In this document: positions 60,177 to 64,000 of the stretch, piece after piece
Position numbering within the stretch: position 1 is the stretch's first letter
Layout of the letters: the number at the start of each line of letters is the position of its first letter
From: Diadema setosum
Lineage: Eukaryota > Echinodermata > Echinoidea > Diadematoida > Diadematidae
Length of the DNA: 64,000 nt
Reading direction: 5' to 3'
Assembly (NCBI RefSeq): GCF_964275005.1
Contig: NC_092695.1
Location: forward strand, 10,865,697 to 10,929,696
Position numbers and translations under genes: made by a program
Notes under the pieces: model-generated
Databases searched by the model: none
Seen by the model: only the letters and a program-made list of their open reading frames with translations
What the model was told of the DNA's origin: nothing

Positions 60177-60962
60177 AGGCCCGGTCCCACTGGCCGACGG
60201 ACACAAAGCGTATGCAGAAAGGACACAGCGGACGAGCAAAATTTCGGGGATGGCTTCATCCGCTTTCATCCGCTCCAGAAATTAACAAAATTGGCGAAAA
60301 TTGGCGGTAACAGAACGGAAATAGAACGGACGTGGGTAGTATGTAGCGGGGATGTTAAACGGATGTTCATCGGAAGCCTAGCGGATGAAAGCGGATGGAA
60401 GGGGATGACAGCTCCGAAGGGGTTACCGGAGATAATTGCGAAACGGACGCATAGCAGAAAAAGCGGATGCAGAGTGGATGCAGAGCGGATGCAGAGCGGA
60501 TGCAGGGGGGATGCTTTCGAAATGCTTTATATACGAGATGCATACGCTTACATCCTTTCTATCAACGTGCTATTAACGATGTAAAGACGTTCCACGTACC
60601 ATATTTTTCCTCCCTCTTTCCGTTTTTAGCTGCAGCGGATGTGAGTTGCGAGGATGCCCAGAGGATGTAGACAGGATGCAGCGGACGTTTAAGGGATGCC
60701 GCACGGACATACAACGTTTGTTGCTCGTATGTCGCGGATTTACATCGTACACAGCGGAAAGTTCATCCGTTCTAAAAGTTTTAAGCAGCTTAAAACTTTT
60801 TGCGCGGATGAAATCACAGTGGACGGATGCTCGATGGATAGAGCGGATGAAACACGTATGCGATGGGTACACAGCGGATTTGTAGCGTTTTCCAACGGAT
60901 GGCAAGACTTTTTGTACGCTTTACATCCTCTTTGCATCCGTAAGTGCAGTGGGACCGGGCCT
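60177..60962. mobile_element. 786 bp TIR element present only in copy 2
   Basis: AGGCCCGGTCCCACTG at the left and CAGTGGGACCGGGCCT at the right are perfect complements, flanked by TA at 60175-60176 and 60963-60964. The unoccupied TA is at 8608-8609. The interior is filled with GCGGATG, CATCCGC and ACGGATG variants in both senses. The short ORFs within it do not look like a transposase. Confidence 0.9.
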
Positions 60963-61547
60963 TAAATGGTAGAGTGAGCATGGCGGAGACATTATTATGT
61001 TACAAAAGTGCGCCAGTATCGATGACTGGATCATTCATGTGTATGTTCGTGCTCAAGATTCAAAGACTTCGTTGCATGGATGAAACGCCCAAACAGAATA
61101 GTTAGCCTTTGAATTCATTTGTCATCAGCGTGCTAGATTCTATACTGAATTCCTGTTGTTGCTGGAAAGCAGCTTTAAGAGTACTGCCTACATGTGATAG
61201 TAAAGTGCTTCTTTGAGCAAACATGGAAGTACTGTGCAATGGATCGAATCTGTCTTCAAGGCCGTATAACAAAGCAGAAAGTTCGACGGAGGGGGCAAAC
61301 AACTCTCTCATTCAGCTGCCACTGATGCTGTCCCACCATTCTTTTTGTTTTGCCCGGTCTCTCAGCATTTGTGTGATATGACCGAGTGGATTGGCCTACG
61401 TTCTTGAGTATGGCGCCATGTAAATACAGACAAGAACGCAGAAATAACTACAATGGTTGTAGGGGCCCCTGGCGCCGAGTGTTGAACGTGTAACGTTATA
61501 TCAGCTAGCACACAATTGCACCACCTATGATTGTAATGCAACGCTCA

Positions 61548-61905
61548 ATGTAAAATGTTTTCACCCTAAATAAACTAGCGACCCCAAATGTAATACATAT
61601 CAATCCTAAATGTAATAATTGAGTCAACCCTCAAATGTAACATATTTTAACATTAAATATGATATCAGGCTTTAATATCATATATACATCCTAACCGAAA
61701 ATGTAATATCAGCCCTAAATGCAATAGGGCCTAACATCTGAACCCTAAACGTAATACAGTTTACCCTAAATAAAATGTTAACCATGTAAATGTAATACCA
61801 ACCGTAAATGTAATATCGACCTTTAATGAATCACGCGTTAACCGTAAATGTTTTATAAACCTTAACCGGAATACCTTTTAACCCTAATATGCTTCCGACA
61901 CTAAA
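61548..61905. repeat. Degenerate minisatellite, AACCCTAAATGTAAT-like units
   Basis: Counterpart of 9225-9570, missing part of the first units. Confidence 0.7.
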
Positions 61906-62814
61906 CACAATCTAATCAGGTTATTCATAACTGTAATACATTTTAAGTTTAGATATAATATCGACCATTGCATTTGTATTGCTAAAATTTACTTAATTAG
62001 GTACCTAAGGAGACAAACCTGTGCCATTTAACTTCCCTTCTTCTGCTGTGACAGGATTTTGTTTTCAATGCATTATTCGTTTCAACTTTGTGTTAGGTCC
62101 AGACATTTTTGTCAATAAATATTTTGTTTCTGTTATCTCAGAGTAACAAAAACAGATTTGAGAAATATTGCTGAAAGGCTTTCATTGGCATGATTGGCGT
62201 GAAAACCTTTTTATTTATTTCTATGTGTTTATTAATATGCCAATGATTCAACAGTTTCATATACAGTACTTAAACTTATCAAGGAGGTACATGACAAGAG
62301 CTAGTAGTAGCTCCCTGCATCGACTTGAATAAGATGATTTCTGCAACCAACTGTACTCCATCATTGACAGTCCTGAAATGTGGGTATCTCAGTATTCCTA
62401 ACATCAAAGTGCTCTCTATGGAATACACCCTGTAGGCAGAATTTGTTGGTGCAAAATGGACCGATAAATCTGGTTATCCATTAAACATGAATAATGGCAA
62501 AGATCTTTCTTTCCTTTACCCACGATAAATTTTAAGGTGATATTCTGAATGCAGGTATTATCGACTTTAATACCGTGATGAGTTTAAAATAAAAAAATAA
62601 TGAAGGTGATCCGTGTGGAGGAGGGATGTACGAGATTTGAATGTTACGCATGCTCATGGAGGTTCACCCGACGTTGTGAAAAGAAGTGTACGAAAACGAA
62701 CATTCTGTAAAAATCAACAGTAGCCAAACTCTTTTCTGGTTTGGAAGACCCTGACTGACATCAGCACACCTTCAAACAAAAAACACTTGTGTTGACTATT
62801 AAATATATAGATGT

Positions 62815-62933
62815 TTATATCTATATCTATATCTATATATCTATATACGTATATATATATATATAATATATATAAATATTCATATATATATTATATATAT
62901 ATATATAATGTATATATATATATAATATATACA

Positions 62934-63024
<91 letters not shown>

Positions 63025-63033
63025 GTATATATT
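62815..63033. repeat. Expanded (TA)n microsatellite
   Basis: About twice the length of its counterpart at 10497-10615. Immediately after it comes the site that in copy 1 holds the LINE. Confidence 0.9.
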
Positions 63034-63589
63034 AACAGTGATTATAATGTTGTTTGTAGTCCGTGTGTTGGTACCAGTACAGAAAAGATGACGAAGCAAG
63101 GTAATTTGTAAAGCACAGATTTTTTTTATTGCCGCCTCCTCAGCATGAAACGCGCAAATGTGCATTCAAAGAATACAGATGGGCTTCTCGTCTACCTTTT
63201 CTGAAATAATCTTGTTTTTTCCTCATCTTCCTATGTTAAGTGTATGCAGGCTTCTAATTTTCTTCCCTCTACAACTGTGATATTTGATACTCTGACTTCA
63301 CATCTGCATGATCCGTGTATATTGTATCATTCACTCCCCAGCTGTAGCTCATGTGCAAAATGTTCCATGTATTTTCATGATGTCCATGAAAGTCGATGTA
63401 AAACCTATAAGGGTGCCTTTAGAAGGCAGTTTTGTACTACTGAAAGGCCAACTCTACACGATAATGAAGAAATGAATGAACGAATAAATAAATCAATCAA
63501 TATAAATCACGTCCTGTCATTAGCTTGGTTCTGATTAAGTCTGAAATTCGGGACGCATGCGGAAGTAAATATTTATTTATTTATCTATC

Positions 63590-63606
63590 TACCTATATAT
63601 ATATAC

Positions 63607-63675
<69 letters not shown>

Positions 63676-63680
63676 ACTTT
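63590..63680. repeat. (TA)n microsatellite
   Basis: Longer than the counterpart near 15617-15640; it sits just past the 3' end of gene E. Confidence 0.9.
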
Positions 63681-63697
63681 TTACTTGCAATCGTAGT

Positions 63698-64000
63698 TTT
63701 ATTGAAGGAAACATTACGCGCACAAATATTGCGACAAAAAACAAAAGTATAAAAGCTTCTTCCTTAGGTTGATTTTAAAACTGCCTCTAGTTTCATCCGT
63801 TTTGTGACCCGGCCGTGTGTGACTCTAATGTTCCCCCGAGTCCTCTGGCATGGTTCTGCCACCATAGACACGCCAAGCAAGGTGTTTTATTCGCATCAAC
63901 TATAGTCCTTCAAAGGTGACCAACAGCCATCTATCACTTTCATTCAAATCAAATCAAGTGAAATCAAATGAAATCACGCATCGTCTGCGTCACACAGTTT
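63698..64000 (-). other. 3' UTR end of gene E with AATAAA at 63698-63703
   Basis: Almost identical to the end of the gene B 3' UTR (15662-15972), including the conserved TTTTATTGAAGGAAACAT block. Another esterase copy, or a pseudogene like B, should start its last exon about 1 kb beyond the right edge. This is an inference from the duplication. Confidence 0.55.

Larger units (their letters stand above)
60965..63697. other. Intergenic region between gene D and gene E
   Basis: Counterpart of 8610-15661 without the LINE. It holds the CCCTAA-type minisatellite at 61548-61905 and AT tracts at 62815-63033 and 63590-63680. No gene recognised. Confidence 0.6.
52672..64000. repeat. Segmental duplication, copy 2 (gene D side)
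   Basis: Partner of 1-15972. The alignment starts at or before 52672 and reaches the right edge, where 63991-64000 corresponds to 15963-15972. Unique to this copy are the TIR element 60177-60962, a 161 bp internal tandem duplication at 54290-54610 and longer AT tracts. Confidence 0.95.

Noticed and set aside
60171..60584. 137-codon plus-strand frame
   Set aside because: Falls inside the 60177-60962 TIR element; its residues reflect the GCGGATG motif chain, not a transposase.
1..64000. tRNA or other structured RNA genes
   Set aside because: No convincing A-box/B-box pair or cloverleaf was found by reading; hairpins seen are all explained by foldback elements.

Overview
The window looks like marine invertebrate deuterostome DNA, most likely an echinoderm such as a sea urchin. 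This is an inference from three things: interrupted genes with GT-AG introns, very dense small terminal-inverted-repeat (TIR) elements, and a family expansion of type-B carboxylesterases. I could not search a database. No prokaryotic genes, CRISPR array, rRNA or tRNA was recognised.

The only host genes I can support form a head-to-tail array of cholinesterase-like carboxylesterases, all on the minus strand. From right to left: the last part of a 3' UTR of a gene lying beyond the right edge (gene E, 63698-64000); gene D (47669-59705, complete, 10 coding exons, 601 aa); gene C (28470-41355, complete, 10 coding exons, 601 aa); pseudogene B (17103-23065, exons 1-5 and 7 lost, exons 6 and 8 frameshifted); and gene A (704-8151, exons 1-6, remainder beyond the left edge). 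I derived every splice junction by hand. Exon lengths and phases are the same in all copies: 162, 180, 160, 78, 119, 168, 443/446, 195, 182 and 116/119 nt.

The predicted proteins are secreted. C and D keep the Ser-Glu-His triad and the HGGG oxyanion hole; A keeps the parts that lie inside the window (Ser and HGGG). They lack the choline-binding Trp loop of acetylcholinesterase. In B, C and D the last exon encodes a tail that matches, position for position, the tryptophan-amphiphilic T peptide by which vertebrate acetylcholinesterase forms tetramers. This is the most interesting biology in the window.

Bases 1-15972 and 52672-64000 are two copies of one recent segmental duplication, about 1.6 percent different in exons. 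After the copies separated, copy A gained a solo LTR (1642-2798) and a 4.5 kb LINE (10664-15129), and copy D gained a 786 bp TIR element (60177-60962). Each insertion has a readable empty site in the other copy.

B and C share another 5' flank, which includes an alternating two-type tandem array (25770-26460 and 42640-44250). The remaining space is introns and intergenic DNA filled with foldback elements, degenerate LINE remnants, minisatellites and microsatellites.
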